Shown piece by piece: positions 46,055 through 57,816 of a stretch of 64,000 nt of DNA. Every line of letters begins with the position of its first letter. Positions within the stretch are counted from its first letter, which is position 1. Both the position numbers and the translations under genes were made by a program. The notes beneath the pieces were generated by a model. It made no database searches, was not told where the DNA came from, and saw nothing but the letters and a program-made list of their open reading frames with translations. The DNA is from Leptobrachium leishanense (lineage: Eukaryota; Chordata; Amphibia; Anura; Megophryidae): positions 248,717,721 to 248,781,720 of the forward strand of contig CM019067.1 in NCBI GenBank assembly GCA_009667805.1, in the 5' to 3' direction.

Positions 46055-46399
46055 TGTGGAATAGTGCTCAGAGAAGGGATGCACCCAACATGAAGATGAC
46101 GAATCATATTATCCTAGAGGCAGCTGGGAGATTTTCAGTCCCTTTAGGTTCTACATAAGGTGTCTACACCCTGATAAAAAAATAATATTTAGTATTGTTA
46201 AAGAATGCCAAATCTAAAATCAGTATAAGCCTCCTGCATGGCAGCTACCAAACGCTGCATAACTCAACACGGTGTGTAACTGATAGAGATTTATTGTTCC
46301 TACAAATAAAGCTGATTAAAAAAAACAAGCTACGTAAGAGCTATGACACGTTCTCGGCTCAAGCGAAATAAAGGGGGAAGGAGGTGGAATGCACCATCC

Positions 46400-46610
46400 T
46401 AAGTACATGCATGGGGGGGTTTTATATCTCAGCACACGTGACCGAGTGCTGAAGCAGGAGACGGCTGGGCTCTGCCCACCCCCCCTAGTGAGGTACGGAT
46501 GGTCTGTTCCCGGGTGTGGGCAACTCTTCCGGCCTCTCCTCCGTCTCAGTCTCAGTGAGCGTGACCGGTGCGTGTCGCACGGGCGCATTAACACTGCGTG
46601 TCTCGTCAGC
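46400..46610 (+). promoter_or_regulatory. CDV3: CDV3 promoter and 5' UTR, CpG-rich
   Basis: CpG density rises sharply from about 46.43 kb to 46.9 kb against CpG-poor flanks. A CACGTGAC E-box (USF type) at 46435-46442 and an ETS/GABP-type CTTCCGG at 46526-46532 are followed by a CT-rich stretch. This suits a broad housekeeping promoter. A weak TATA-like tttatat at 46421 is probably incidental. The transcription start cannot be fixed from sequence. Confidence 0.6.
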
Positions 46611-46841
46611 ATGGCCGAGCCAGAGGAGAGAAGCCTGGACGACTTCTTCGCCAAGAGGGACAAGAAGAAGAAAAAGGATAAGGCGGGCGCCGCTGCAGCA
46701 GCGGGTAGCAGGGGATCTCCTAGGCCGCCGGAGGGAAGCCAGTCCTCCGCCTCCTCCGTGAGCTCCGGGTCAGGGCCGAGCAAGCTCTCCAGGAAGGACA
46801 AGTATGGCAAGAGTGAGGGCCAGGACAACCAACTGGAGAAG
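46611..46841 (+). CDS. CDV3: CDV3 exon 1 (coding part)
   Basis: The 77 codons begin MAEPEERSLDDFFAKRDKKK, continue into an Ala-rich stretch and a Ser/Gly-rich low-complexity segment, and end QDNQLEK before the donor gtgagg. Base composition is GC- and CpG-rich, unlike the surrounding DNA, as expected for a first exon in a CpG island. The long antisense open frame over it is a by-product of this composition. Confidence 0.95.
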
Positions 46842-49800
46842 GTGAGGGGTAGCGCCGCCATGACGGGCACTGCGCACCTACAAACCCACTCTACAGTATG
46901 GGCCGGCCTGCAGCTGCTAGACTGCGTTTCCCTTGAGGCCTTGCTGCATTCTGGGCCTGTGGTGTAGCCTGACACACGTGGCGGGGCTGAGCTGCTCCCA
47001 TTGGTGCCGTGTCTGGCCTTCTGCCATGTGTAGGGGTGCGATGCCATGTTCGTGAGGCAGATTAGCCTATTTATCGCCCGGGTTGGCATGCAGCCGCCGA
47101 ACAGAATGAGCACCAGCCTCACGGGAGGGGGGGGGTGCTATAATCCCCCGTTGCACCTCACTGATGTCAGGCCCCAACCTGCACAGCACGTGACCTGCAG
47201 ATGGTATTCACTGTGTGCATGTCACCTGGCTGTGGAATGCTCAGACCTGTCACCTCGCCATAGGGATTGGTTAAACCCTTAACCTCGATTCCATAAAGTG
47301 TAGCTGTGCTTGGCTGACAGCGTTTGACCCACGAGCCTTGGGGATCAGCTGAGCACAATGCTGCCATACAGTAACATGGCAAACCATTACTACTGTGATC
47401 CAGAGCTCCATGTGATATGTCTCCACACAGTGGGAATGGGAAAGGGATTTTCTGGTGCATCCATAAAAAAGGTCTGTTTTAAATACCCCCCCCCCCCCCC
47501 AACATTGTTAAAACGATGACCAAGCATATCCCCAGCCATGGACTACTCTGCACAATTCTGGGTTGATATCCTCAGTTCGACTTGAAATGTTTTGGGAGGG
47601 GTAGGAGGCTGGGTATTCCAACCTAAACATGGGTTCCAACCTGTCTGGTGCCATCTGACAGCTTTGTGGATGGTGAGGGTTGGGCACTTGTCAAACCATG
47701 AACATTTAAACCTCACACTGTGGTTGTGGCGGCTGGATTGCCCCTTCTAATGGATATGTCAAAGCTAACCGAGCCTGTGACTGTACATACTCTAAAACGC
47801 GTAGTCTCAGCTGTATTTGACAAACTGATCAACCTGAGGAACCTTTTAGTCACGAAAAGCTTCAATATGGATTTCTGAGAATACAGTAATTTTAGGGGTA
47901 AAACCTGAAGGAGCCTGTTAATTCCAACCCTTGGATTTTTTCAAATCCAGCTATGCCAGTGGATCCTGACCCTGGTCCGCAAGTACCCTAACAGGACTGG
48001 TTTGCCAAATGTGTAAGGCACAAGTGATCAGTGATTGCAGGATTCAGTCTGCGTTTCATCAAGGTAATCCCTTAAATCTGGCCTGTTGGGGTACCGGAGG
48101 ACTGGAGCTGGGAACCTCAGATCTATGCAATCTAGCTTTTGCTGTGATGTCTGAAGAGACCTGGATGTGGCAGAAACTGCTCAGCACATCCTAAAGGACT
48201 GCTTTAGCTGAATTTACTACATGGTTGCGGTGGCTGGAGTGTCCCCTGACTGCTGAGAGGCACTTTCAAATTAGGTCTGTCGTCTCTACCGTTCAAAATC
48301 CTTTTGACGGTTGATTTTTAAAAATTGAGTTACAGCACAGGGGTGCCTCTCTTCTGAATTTGGATGCATCTGATTGGCTGTGTATGATGATCAGTGGGCC
48401 AGCAGTTGGTGGCTGTCTTCTAGACCAGAGATCAGCAACCTTTGCTCTCCAAATATTTTGGAACGTTTGAGGATCTGCTATGGGGTTAAGTGTGTATTCT
48501 ATACAGATGATTTTAGCGGTTCATAACTTTAACCTAAAAAATAGACTTAAAAAATAGACTTAATTTGGCAGATCTCAGCCTCTGACATGCAATACAGACT
48601 CTGACGGTACAAGGAACAAGACAAAACTATATGAATGTCCCGTGGCATAATAAGCTTCTAAAAGTACTCGTATGGAGTACAAGGTGTTCCAGAACAAAGA
48701 ATTTCTTGATCCAGCATACACTGGTTATGAATGAGTCCAAGGACAAGTCAGTTTCAGATGACACCTGGCATTCACTGTTGTGTCCAACCAATCCAGGAGG
48801 TCTCTTCATGTAGACTGTCCAGGCCACAAGGGGTGGGGTTAAACCGTAAACCCTGTCTCTGTACCCCCTCTTTAACCCTTTATTTACGTTGGAGGGACAT
48901 GAGCCTTGAAGCTCAGGACTCCTACGAAACATGAGATATAGTTGACCCTTTATTAAAGATTACTTATACCCTAGCTGGTTTTGAAATCAACTAAAAAAAT
49001 AAATATATAATTTCAAATCTTTTCGTCCTTTACAGACATTATGTTAAATGGTTCTGAATGTAATGTTTTTTTTTTTTTTGTTTTTTTTTAAATGTATGGC
49101 ACAATTAAACATAGGTTCTGCATTATCGGCAGAAATGGCAATTGTGTCAAATGGGGTAAATGTGATTAAAAATGGTCAGATCTCCTTTCACGGGGATTTT
49201 GAGTGATCCATATGAGGTTAATGACTTTTTCAATAAGTGACTCCTCACCCTTTGCAGAGGTTTTATTTTGGCATTTTTTTTTTTTTTTAATTTCGGTTGC
49301 AAACCCCCTCTAAAAGTGTTTAGGATGTTTTTTTTTTTTTTTTCCTCCATGATCTAAATTTTATATATTTTTCCTTTTTTATTTGTTTTGATCACCTGGT
49401 CTGAACACCAAAGTGGAAAGTGCCTGCGTGGGAATTCGCAGCTGTTTGAACACACTGGATTTGCTTTTCTCTGCTAAATATTCTGTTAAATGGGCCTTTG
49501 CAAGGACTCCCCAGCTTGATTGTCCCTTTATCAATAGGTTTGAATTTTTTTCATTCAAAATTGTCATTTTGAAAGCACGTTCGCAGCACTTCAAGCCCGA
49601 GAAGGTGACCAAGGCAGCCGCACGGAGCCAACATTTAAAGTCTCATATAGAAGAAAAATCAATAAGCAAATCAAGAACCATAAAACAAATCAAGGGGGGG
49701 GAGGGGACAGGGAAGGAATATGTAGGTGTATGTCCCAGGACCCACAAGTAAACAGTGATGGGAATGGCAAAGGCCCAATATGTGACCTTTCTGGCTCTCC

Positions 49801-52800
49801 CAGGAGTCCAAAAGGTGGCCATGGAAGTGTGTAGGTCACCAGGGCACTCGAGGGACAGGGGTTACTGTCATAGCCATGGTGGCTGCCACAATGGCACACC
49901 CTGAGACGCCAAAGAAAAGGGGAGGGAGAAGGGGACCCGAGAACAATCTGGGATAAATACAAAAGGGGGGGGGGGATGGATGAGCATAAAATACAGATAA
50001 AGTAAGGTCTGCATAGTCAGCACCCTAAAGGGGAAACATAAACAAGCCTCACCCCACGGGGAGGTGGGGGGGGGGTAGTAATTCAGGGACGGTGTCTGGA
50101 AAGTCCCCTGGTAGTCGGAGTTAGTCTCAACCCAGGTCAAGCAAATGGGGTGTCGGAAAGAACCACAGAGGGGCCACCAGTGACCAAGCCGCCTCAGGTG
50201 TCGAGGCTACCACATGGAACTATTGGCCGTCACGTTAAGGGAGCTAGCTGCTCCCCATCTGTAGCAAACACCTTCAGCCCATAAATGAGTCGTCAAATAC
50301 CTGAAGCGCCAACGGGCCAGCAAGGTAATAAAGGAAGGCGGCAACGACTGGAAGGGAGATGGCCTCGTGCTGCTGCAATCACACATTTATAATGGTGGTA
50401 TATGAAAACCTGCATAAAGTGGGTATGATGACTCACCATATACAGGTGGGCATCCATCCAAGGTCCTTTTTCTCATGGGAGGGTTACTGACGTAGAGAGG
50501 TTTCTTATTGTTCCAGATTGTGTATTCAGTATTAAACACATGCTTATGTAGACCCTACAGATGGTTTTAGGGATTAGAAATGCCTTGCCCTGGTTAGGGG
50601 GTCACCTTATCTTCTGCAGATTATGTGCTGGTCTTGGTGGATGACACCACGGTGTGGTAAAGCTGCGGTGGGCTCAGTCTTGGTCTGTGAAGCTTAGGGA
50701 AATAAAAGCATAGCCCTATTTTAATAAAAGATTGCATCATTGAGAGGCTGTTCTTCTGTGTGATTCAGAGGTGGGTCATCCAATCTTTTCATAATCAGTT
50801 GAGAGCCCAGACTTTGCCAGCAGAACCTCTTTGTTGCTGGGTTTTTGTGCATGGATTGCTGCCTTCAGTGTTTTGCAGCTTATGTAAAGATCTTGCTATT
50901 AATACATTTAAAAAACAATCTCAAGTACAGTGCTGCGGATAATTAGATTTATTGCTAGGTTTATACCCTGGTTTTCTGCAGTGTATATAGTCACATATCT
51001 GAGCCGATACAATCGTGGTCATCAGTGACATTGGGGGCATGTTCTGTTGTGCTCTGGACACACAGGCTTGTCTTTATACATTGTGGTTGTATTGAATGAA
51101 CAAGTGGTGACACAAGGCCTGCAGGAGGAAAACGCCCTTGACTTGGTTCATTCTCGCCATATGAAATTCCCAATCTCGGGCCACAATTGTGTCCAGTGAA
51201 ATGAACCAAAGCTATCAAAGTCTATAGAGTTAATCTTTGAGCAGCTCTGGTTTAGTTTATACAGCGCTTGTACTCTAGCCACAAAATGCCACGTTTTTAG
51301 GGAGGCTAGGTCAGCTTTTGTAGTTGCTCACCCTTAAATTTTCATCTTTTCTCTACAGGAAGATGATGAATGGAAGGAATTTGAGCAGAAAGAAGTGGAC
51401 TACACCGGCCTTAGGATTCAGTCCCTACAAATAAGGTAATAACCTTTTTTTAACTTATGTTTACTCTCTAGGCTTTCGGTGACTTCAGGGTTTTCAGTCT
51501 GAGTCTGCGGAATATGCTGGCGCTAAATAAATGAAGAATAAGATCTGTCTTTTCATTTACAGTAAGACACCTTTTTCTGAATGTTTGTTTAAAGATCCTA
51601 TACTTCTTAACTTCCGCCTTGCTGGGCGATCGTGGCAGGAAGCACTAGCAACCGGAAAAGTAAGAGCCAGCATAAACGTCTCACTTAAGTGAGGTGTAAT
51701 ACCCTGCCTTTTTATCGGGCCTCACCCACTCAGAAGTAAACACCTAGGAAGAGTGGGTAAACAGTCACATACTCCCCTAACAGGCAGGGACATGGTGACA
51801 ATATAATTCTAAAAATATACATTGAACCACAAACAAGTCATTTATTAGAGGGGGAAAAATAGACAGACAATACAATCAATAAACACACACAAAATCCTAA
51901 AACCAGGTGTGTGTATATAGGTCCACAATAGGCCTTCAATTAGGACAATATTAAGGTAGGCTGATAATATGCAATCCCTTCTCCAAATAGCCATTAATAC
52001 AGGACACATCGAAAAGAGATCATGTATACGCAACAAAAATAAGTGAAACACATGGATAGTAGGGCTGCAACTAACGATTATTCTCATAATCGATTTAGTT
52101 GGCCAATTATTTCGATTAATTGATTCATCGGATAAAAAAAAAATTGTTAAAGGAATGTTATGTAAAATAAAACCACAACCACTCCCTTTTCTTCATAAGC
52201 TATTTGCATAGAGTATGTAACTTTCGTGCGTACATACGCAAATTGCGTATCTTGTGTACGTTTCACACAAGGTATGCGAGTGCTTGGTCAGAGGGATGGG
52301 TTGATGCTACATTCGCAGCTTAAGCCACTGTTTGCTTTTTCAAATGAACGTGGCTACAAGCACTTGGTCATAGAGGATGTCAGCATGAAATTGGGGTTAA
52401 TAAGCTAAAGTGGTCAGGCTGTGTAGAGCGTCCTTTTAAATAATTTTGTGAACAGAGTGGGAGGAGGGACTGGAGGCGGAAGGGAGTGACTTTGCTCAAT
52501 GACTTGACCTGAGTGTGAGGTGGGTTTGGACAAAAGACTGGATCTGAGTGTGTGAGTGAGTTTGGAGAAAGGAACCAGACCAGGGAGGGTGGGGTGTTGG
52601 CACAGGAGTCCAGCTTCAAGTAAGGCTAAAACACAGGCATACAGCTCCTTCACCCAGTGACAGTATCCTATTGTTTGTGTTATAGTCCTGCTACTGTTGT
52701 AAACGGAATAAAAACAAACTGGTTGGTTGTGTCTGACATAACCCTAGAACTAAATCATACAGAGTAAAGCAGCAGCATGTCTTCTCCAATCAGCTCTTAA

Positions 52801-55800
52801 ACTGAGGTTATTTACACTTAACTCAGACTCTAAGGCTGGGGCCAGATGAGCACACTGACTGCGCACAGTAATGGACGTACTTTTTAACTGAGATTGTGGT
52901 TACATTGTATCAGTTAATTTTGACTGAGAAAAAGAACTGTGTGCAGTTTCTCTACGTGCGTCTAGCTTTTTCACGTTGATGCCATTTTGGTGTCTGTTGA
53001 AACATGCGTTGCGCGTGCGTATAAAGTGCGCACGTGCTTCATGTGGTGTTCTCTATTGACTCCTTTGAAAACCTACAACAGACAGCAAACAGTGGTCAGA
53101 CGGACGCAAAAAGTGCGCTCGTCTGACAGGGCCTAAACAGTGTGTGCTGTACACAGGTCTATTAATCGACATAGATTACAACTATTTTAATCAGATTAAT
53201 CTATTTCCATTATCGATTAGTTGCCGATTTAGTTGTTTCAGCCCTAATGGATAGCACAGTAACTACTGTCTCAGACCATTATGCTAGACAGACTGCATTA
53301 CAATATAAGCCCCCCAGCGGTATATCAAAGAATCAACACCCTACTGTGTCCAGGACCATATCACCATGGAACCTATGCAGACACTATGTAATGGAGACAA
53401 TATCAAATGGCTAAACAAAGCCTGGATATAAGCATGTACTGGACTTGTACCATTAGTAACATATCTCCTTGTAGGCAGCCATACAGATTATTCACAGATG
53501 AAATTCGAATTTCTGTCAGATCAGCAAATCCATATTACTGGTCACTATCCTAATAGAAATAGACTGTTAAAATATAGAAAAAAAACACGCGCCGTGTTTC
53601 TACCTCAACAGTCTTTATAAAGAGTGGTCCTCTCCATAGAGATGTAGCCACTTTTTTATAATCCGAAAGACACCATTTATTGGACCCGTGTCTTTAATTT
53701 GCTCCAAAAGGAGCAAAACAAGGATAACCGTACACTTGGATATTCAATCCTAAACATTATAATATGCATCAAAAGGGTTCATATCCTGATATTAGTATAA
53801 AAGCATACCTTCTGAGGGCCACCCTGGAGCATGCAAAGACGTCTGTTTATAATCCTATCCCAGGGGTCAGCTTGTTAGCCCTCATCTCGGTTTACCAATC
53901 CAGCTCCACAGTTTGATAGCATGTATCAGCCATATTCGCCAAAGTATACATACACTGCTGGGTACAACAGCACAATCTACAGACTCCGATATTTCTGTGC
54001 CAGGTGAGTTGGCATACATTAGTAGTATGCATGCACAATGGAACATGGATCATCTGAGTCTACTACTAATTGCCAGCATTAACCTCTTATGGGAGTATTG
54101 TATGGGGCATTTCACTTAAGAGGTTAATGCTGGCAATTAGTAGTAGACTCAGATGATCTGTGCTCCGTTGCGTAGGAGTACTACGTAAGTATGCTAACTC
54201 GCCTGGCACAGGATTACCAAATATCAGCGTCTAGATTGCGCTGTTGTACCCAGCAGTGTATGTATACTTTGAATATGGCTAAAACATAGATGGCATGTTT
54301 CATCAATGTGGAGCTGGATTGGTAAACCGAGATGAGGGCTAACAAGCTGACCCGTGGGATATAATTATAAACAGACGTCTTTGCATGCTCCAGGGTGGCC
54401 CTCAGAAGGTATGCTTTTATACTAATCGTGATATGATCCCTGTGTGTAGGGTTAGTCTTGTTTCGGACCGAATTAAGACAAATTGTCAGCTGCCTGCAGA
54501 AGAGGTTGCCGGATGGGCACCTAGCTGCAGCTTAGAGCAGTGTCTGCCATGTCAGTATGCACGAGGGAGTACAATATCCCTGTTACTGGTGTCAGCTATG
54601 GAGCATACGACAATCGGTTGACCCCCCCCCCCCCCCCCCCCGTTCATTTTATTACATTTTTACTAACATGGTCAGCTCTCTAGACTGTTTTGATACCCAA
54701 TGACTCTGTAAGGAGTCGGCAATTGAGGCTGTCCTGATGTTTTGGAACTAAATCTCCCATGATGCTCAGCTATGCTTTAGATTCTTAGTGTCAAGGGAAA
54801 AGTAGTTCCAGAATGTCTGGGGGGGCAGGTTGCAGACCACTGCTGTAGGACATACTGTGCCAGATGGAGTGGTCCGATAGTCCCCTGCATCTCTGTATAG
54901 GGAATTCTCTGCCTGATAACGGAGAAGCCACACTCCATTTGTCTTTTATGCACAATACTGTCAGAGTGCAGAGGAAGTCCTACAGCGAGGACTGACATTC
55001 AAGATGCCTGCCTGTTGTAGGAGAATCCCCTTCCGATTGGCACTGATTTGCAGGACTTTGCATGTTGGAGCTTCAGTAAGTCAACTTGGCCAATTTATCG
55101 GTAAATAAAAAAAAGTGATACAATTACATCAGTAATCTGCTAATGTAGTCAGTCTTGCTGGTTGCACAGTACATTTACTATAGATATAAAGTGTATCTGC
55201 TGGTGTTCATACTGTTGGCCAGGTAAATGCTTCTGTAATGTAGACTGTCACGTAAAGACTGTTTTTTTTTAGTGACTTCTTAGAACCCTGCAATGGCTCT
55301 GCTTGGTTGTGGTGCCATACCATGCTGAGAGGTTTTGTGCTTTGCTGGTTTAGAGGACTACGGGAAGTTTTTTTCTTTTAATCCATTAAATCTTGCTAAG
55401 CAGCACACCAAACTCTCAGCCTGCACTAATTGCTTACACACTGCAGGGATATAATCTGCTTTAATATTTCTCTGAGGTTACAGGAGTCAGGGCCTACTTG
55501 TGAAAAAAGAGGGATTGCATGTTATGAGGCTTAACAGAACACCTTATTTGTTACAGTAACGAAAGGGAGGAAGACGATGACAGAAAGGAAGAGCAAGGTG
55601 CTGACTGGGATGACACAATTGGTTACAGTTCGGAAAAGTCATCAGGTCCTTGGAATAAGAGTGCTTCTGCCCAAGCTCCTGTGAATATAGGTAAGACTAC
55701 AGCAAATCCTCACTCTTGTATTGAACATTTGGAGTGTTTTTTTTTTCTTGGCACAGTATGCTGACTGCTTAATCACTAGCCAATAGTCAACTTGGTTTGA

Positions 55801-57816
55801 GAATTTCTCACATTCAGTTACATTCTTACACATACCTACTAGGGATAGACAGATGATCAGCTGAGCTGGTAATCAGTATTGGTCTTTATTTGCTGACAAC
55901 TTGCTAAGGCAGCTCATTGTGACACGTGTAGTCCCACAGACCTGTGCTGATCTGGGATGTGTACAGAAGGCTGACATCTTGGATGTTAGCCCATGCTGTA
56001 GGACTTCTCTGCTGACGGTATTGCATATAAGCGGTATGACCATAGAAGTGGGGCTTCACTCTTGTGGCAGGGAATTCCCTGTGCATGACATCTAGGAGTC
56101 ATTTGGACCCCTATGTCTCGGGTACCGTATGTCCTACAGCAGGGTAAGCAACTTTATCCCTTCATATTTTTGAACTACATTTTCCGTGCATCTGTCAACC
56201 TAATGAGTAGCCAGCATCATGGGAGATCTAGATCCAAAACCTTTAGAGGGCTAAGGTTGCTGACCACTTGCCTACAGGGTCATACAAGGTATCCTTGCAG
56301 GGCCAGAGTCTAGACATTGACATGGTGTTTTTTTAAGATGTTTTCAAACACAATCATTTAATGACCTGTCAGATTTTTGTTTCTTCAGAACATCCACGAT
56401 CTTCCAGAAAGGTTGCTGATAATGCATGTTTTTGACTCTGCTTCTTGTCTTGATTCCAGGACACGTATCAAATCTTATATTGTATGTATGTGCTCTAGCT
56501 TTAGTCTAGTTTATGAAAGCAAAATCTAAATGGCTTTAACAGTCCAGTGCTTTCCACATTCTCTTACAAAGGCACAAATCCTCACAATAACCTGGAAAAC
56601 TATATAATACAACTGAGCAAAGCAGAAATTGACAAGTCGCATTTGGACACCTGTATCTTGCATTCTGTTTCAGATGTGTGTTTTTTTTTCTAGTGGAAGA
56701 AGCTCCAGAGCCTGTACAGTCAGGTGGTGTATATAGACCTCCAGGCGCCAGGGCATCTGCTGCTACTCGAAAACCCCAGGGTCCTCCTGAAATATTTAGT
56801 GATACTCAATTCCCATCGCTGCAGTCCACTGCCAAACATATAGAGTCACGGAGGTAAGTAACCTTTCAGTCCTAGATTGCAAATGTGACAGACTTTACAA
56901 CTCACCAGAATTATAATCTGCTTTTCAGTCAGTGTGATTTAGGAGTATGGAGTCAGTAGCTGCATGCAGACCCCCCCCCATCTGCGTAGATAATTCTGTT
57001 CATTAAATCGGTGACTTTTCCCACCACAACCACTATACTGTGGCATGCTGCTAGAATTTGCTGTGCAATTGCATAATGGTGTGCATAATAGGACAGTGTC
57101 AAGTGATGGTATCACCTGCAGAAGTATTGAGTAGAACTTGTTGTTTTTTGTTTTTTTTTTGCTAAAAGCTATCCTTAACCATGGTTTCCTTTTTAAATGA
57201 TGGCAAAAAAAACATTTTCAAGGCACACTAGCAGTTTTTTATATGGGATGGCTGGAAGTGGAGAGGTTAAACAGTAACCCCTACATGCACACCTCCTCAT
57301 AATTTGCTTCTTTACTTTGCAAGTTTAACTTTCCAGTACTGGGCTGCCTATTCTCAGATGTGACATGTTGCTGCTTTCTGAGTTGGATCGGGGCACCGTG
57401 ACTACTTACTGTTACTGGTAACCAGTTCATGCGGAGCTGCATGGATGAATAGAAGTGCTACTGTGGGCTGAACTAAATATTCCATTAAACTCTGCAAGCG
57501 TTTAAGGAACTAAATTTGTCTCTGGGCCAGAATGAACGACTCCTGGCCTGGGTAGACCTTTCTGCAGCAGCTGTAAAGAATGGAGGTTCACATGAACTGC
57601 TTGACATACCCTGCACAAACTGTCTGTTCCCCCCCCCCCCCCTCTCTGTAATGGTTTAATTATTTTTATCCCATCGCCTCTGTTTTTAGGGATAAGGAAA
57701 TGGAGAAGACATTTGAAATTGTAAAGCATAAAAATCGTGCCAGAGAAGAAGCTGCAAGAAATCCAGACGTCCGGCTTCAGTTAGACAATCAGTACGCAGT
57801 CCTGGGGGAGCAGTAA
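46611..57816 (+). CDS. CDV3: CDV3 homolog, complete coding sequence in five exons
   Basis: Conserved, mostly disordered cytoplasmic protein of vertebrates (carnitine deficiency-associated gene expressed in ventricle 3); its molecular role is poorly known. Coding exons are 46611-46841, 51359-51435, 55557-55690, 56694-56853 and 57690-57816, all with GT-AG introns. They total 729 bp, encoding 242 aa against 258 in the longer human isoform. Family blocks seen: MAEPEERSLDDFFAKRDKKK, DEWKEFEQKEVDYTGLR, SSGPWNK, GVYRPPGAR, GPPEIFSDTQFPSLQS and LQLDNQYAVL. The Ala/Gly-rich stretch after the Lys run is shorter than in mammals. The protein ends AVLGEQ without the extra C-terminal residues of the long human form. 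The start ATG is the first in a CpG-rich 5' region. Confidence 0.96.
47957..48120. mobile_element. hAT-type MITE, copy 3, in CDV3 intron 1
   Basis: Same family as 409-587 and in the same orientation. The 8-bp flanks agctatgc and atctatgc agree at 7 of 8 positions, which confirms the hAT-type duplication. Confidence 0.72.
49550..50350. mobile_element. Unclassified dispersed repeat, copy 2, in CDV3 intron 1
   Basis: Colinear with 13410-14470 by shared words (ggccatggaag, gtggctgccaca, atggcacacc) and similar purine bias. No termini or coding domain found. Confidence 0.4.
51359..51435 (+). CDS. CDV3: CDV3 exon 2
   Basis: The acceptor is ttttctctacag and the donor gtaata. The 77-bp exon encodes EDDEWKEFEQKEVDYTGLR and IQSLQI plus two bases of a Ser codon. 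This is the most conserved block of the family. Confidence 0.94.
52060..53246. mobile_element. hAT element with perfect 8-bp duplication, in CDV3 intron 2
   Basis: Starts tagggctgcaactaacgatt and ends agttgtttcagcccta, flanked by atggatag on both sides (52052-52059 and 53247-53254). No transposase gene. Interior parts (cttggtcagagg, gcttaagcca) recur at 62960-63130. A Harbinger-like MITE is nested inside. Confidence 0.88.
52834..53133. mobile_element. Harbinger-like MITE, copy 4, nested in the hAT element
   Basis: Ends ggctggggccagatgagc and gctcgtctgacagggcc with taa duplication on both sides (52831-52833 and 53134-53136). It is 300 bp. Confidence 0.8.
53768..54444. repeat. Long inverted repeat, arms about 320 bp, loop about 27 bp
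   Basis: The left arm runs from gttcatatcctgatattagt to attaacctctta. The right arm runs from taagaggttaatgctggc to the inverse near 54440. The arms carry the same words in mirrored order (agcatgcaaagacgtctg, ttagccctcatctcgg, gtacaacagcacaatc) with scattered differences. It would fold into a long double-stranded RNA in the CDV3 pre-mRNA. Confidence 0.9.
55557..55690 (+). CDS. CDV3: CDV3 exon 3
   Basis: The acceptor is tttgttacag and the donor gtaaga. It completes the Ser codon, then encodes an acidic stretch (NEREEDDDRKEEQ), DWDD and SSEKSSGPWNKSASAQAP, and ends with the first base of a Val codon. Confidence 0.94.
56139..56267. mobile_element. Small hAT-like MITE in CDV3 intron 3
   Basis: Ends cagggtaagcaac and gttgctgaccactt with similar flanks (tcctacag / gcctacag, 7 of 8). 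Confidence 0.6.
56694..56853 (+). CDS. CDV3: CDV3 exon 4
   Basis: The acceptor is a T run followed by ctag, and the donor is gtaagt. It encodes EEAPEPVQSGGVYRPPGAR, then GPPEIFSDTQFPSLQSTAK, and ends HIESR with a split Arg codon. Confidence 0.95.
57690..57816 (+). CDS. CDV3: CDV3 exon 5 (C-terminus and stop)
   Basis: The acceptor is gtttttag. It encodes DKEMEKTFEIVKHKNRARE, a short linker and LQLDNQYAVLGEQ, then TAA. The C-terminus stops where the shorter vertebrate isoforms stop. Confidence 0.95.

Larger units (their letters stand above)
46842..51358. other. CDV3 intron 1
   Basis: 4.5 kb. It holds the hAT-type MITE 47957-48120, the dispersed repeat 49550-50350 and several long homopolymers. 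A weak acgcgtagtctcagc motif is at 47800. Otherwise nothing is recognised. Confidence 0.6.
51436..55556. other. CDV3 intron 2
   Basis: 4.1 kb, holding a hAT element with a nested MITE (52060-53246) and a long inverted repeat (53768-54444). A C-run of about 19 lies at 54623. The remaining parts are unremarkable. Confidence 0.6.

Noticed and set aside
46316..47122. 268-codon antisense frame over CDV3 exon 1
   Set aside because: It is a shadow of a GC-rich exon and promoter. It lacks recognisable domains and splice signals.
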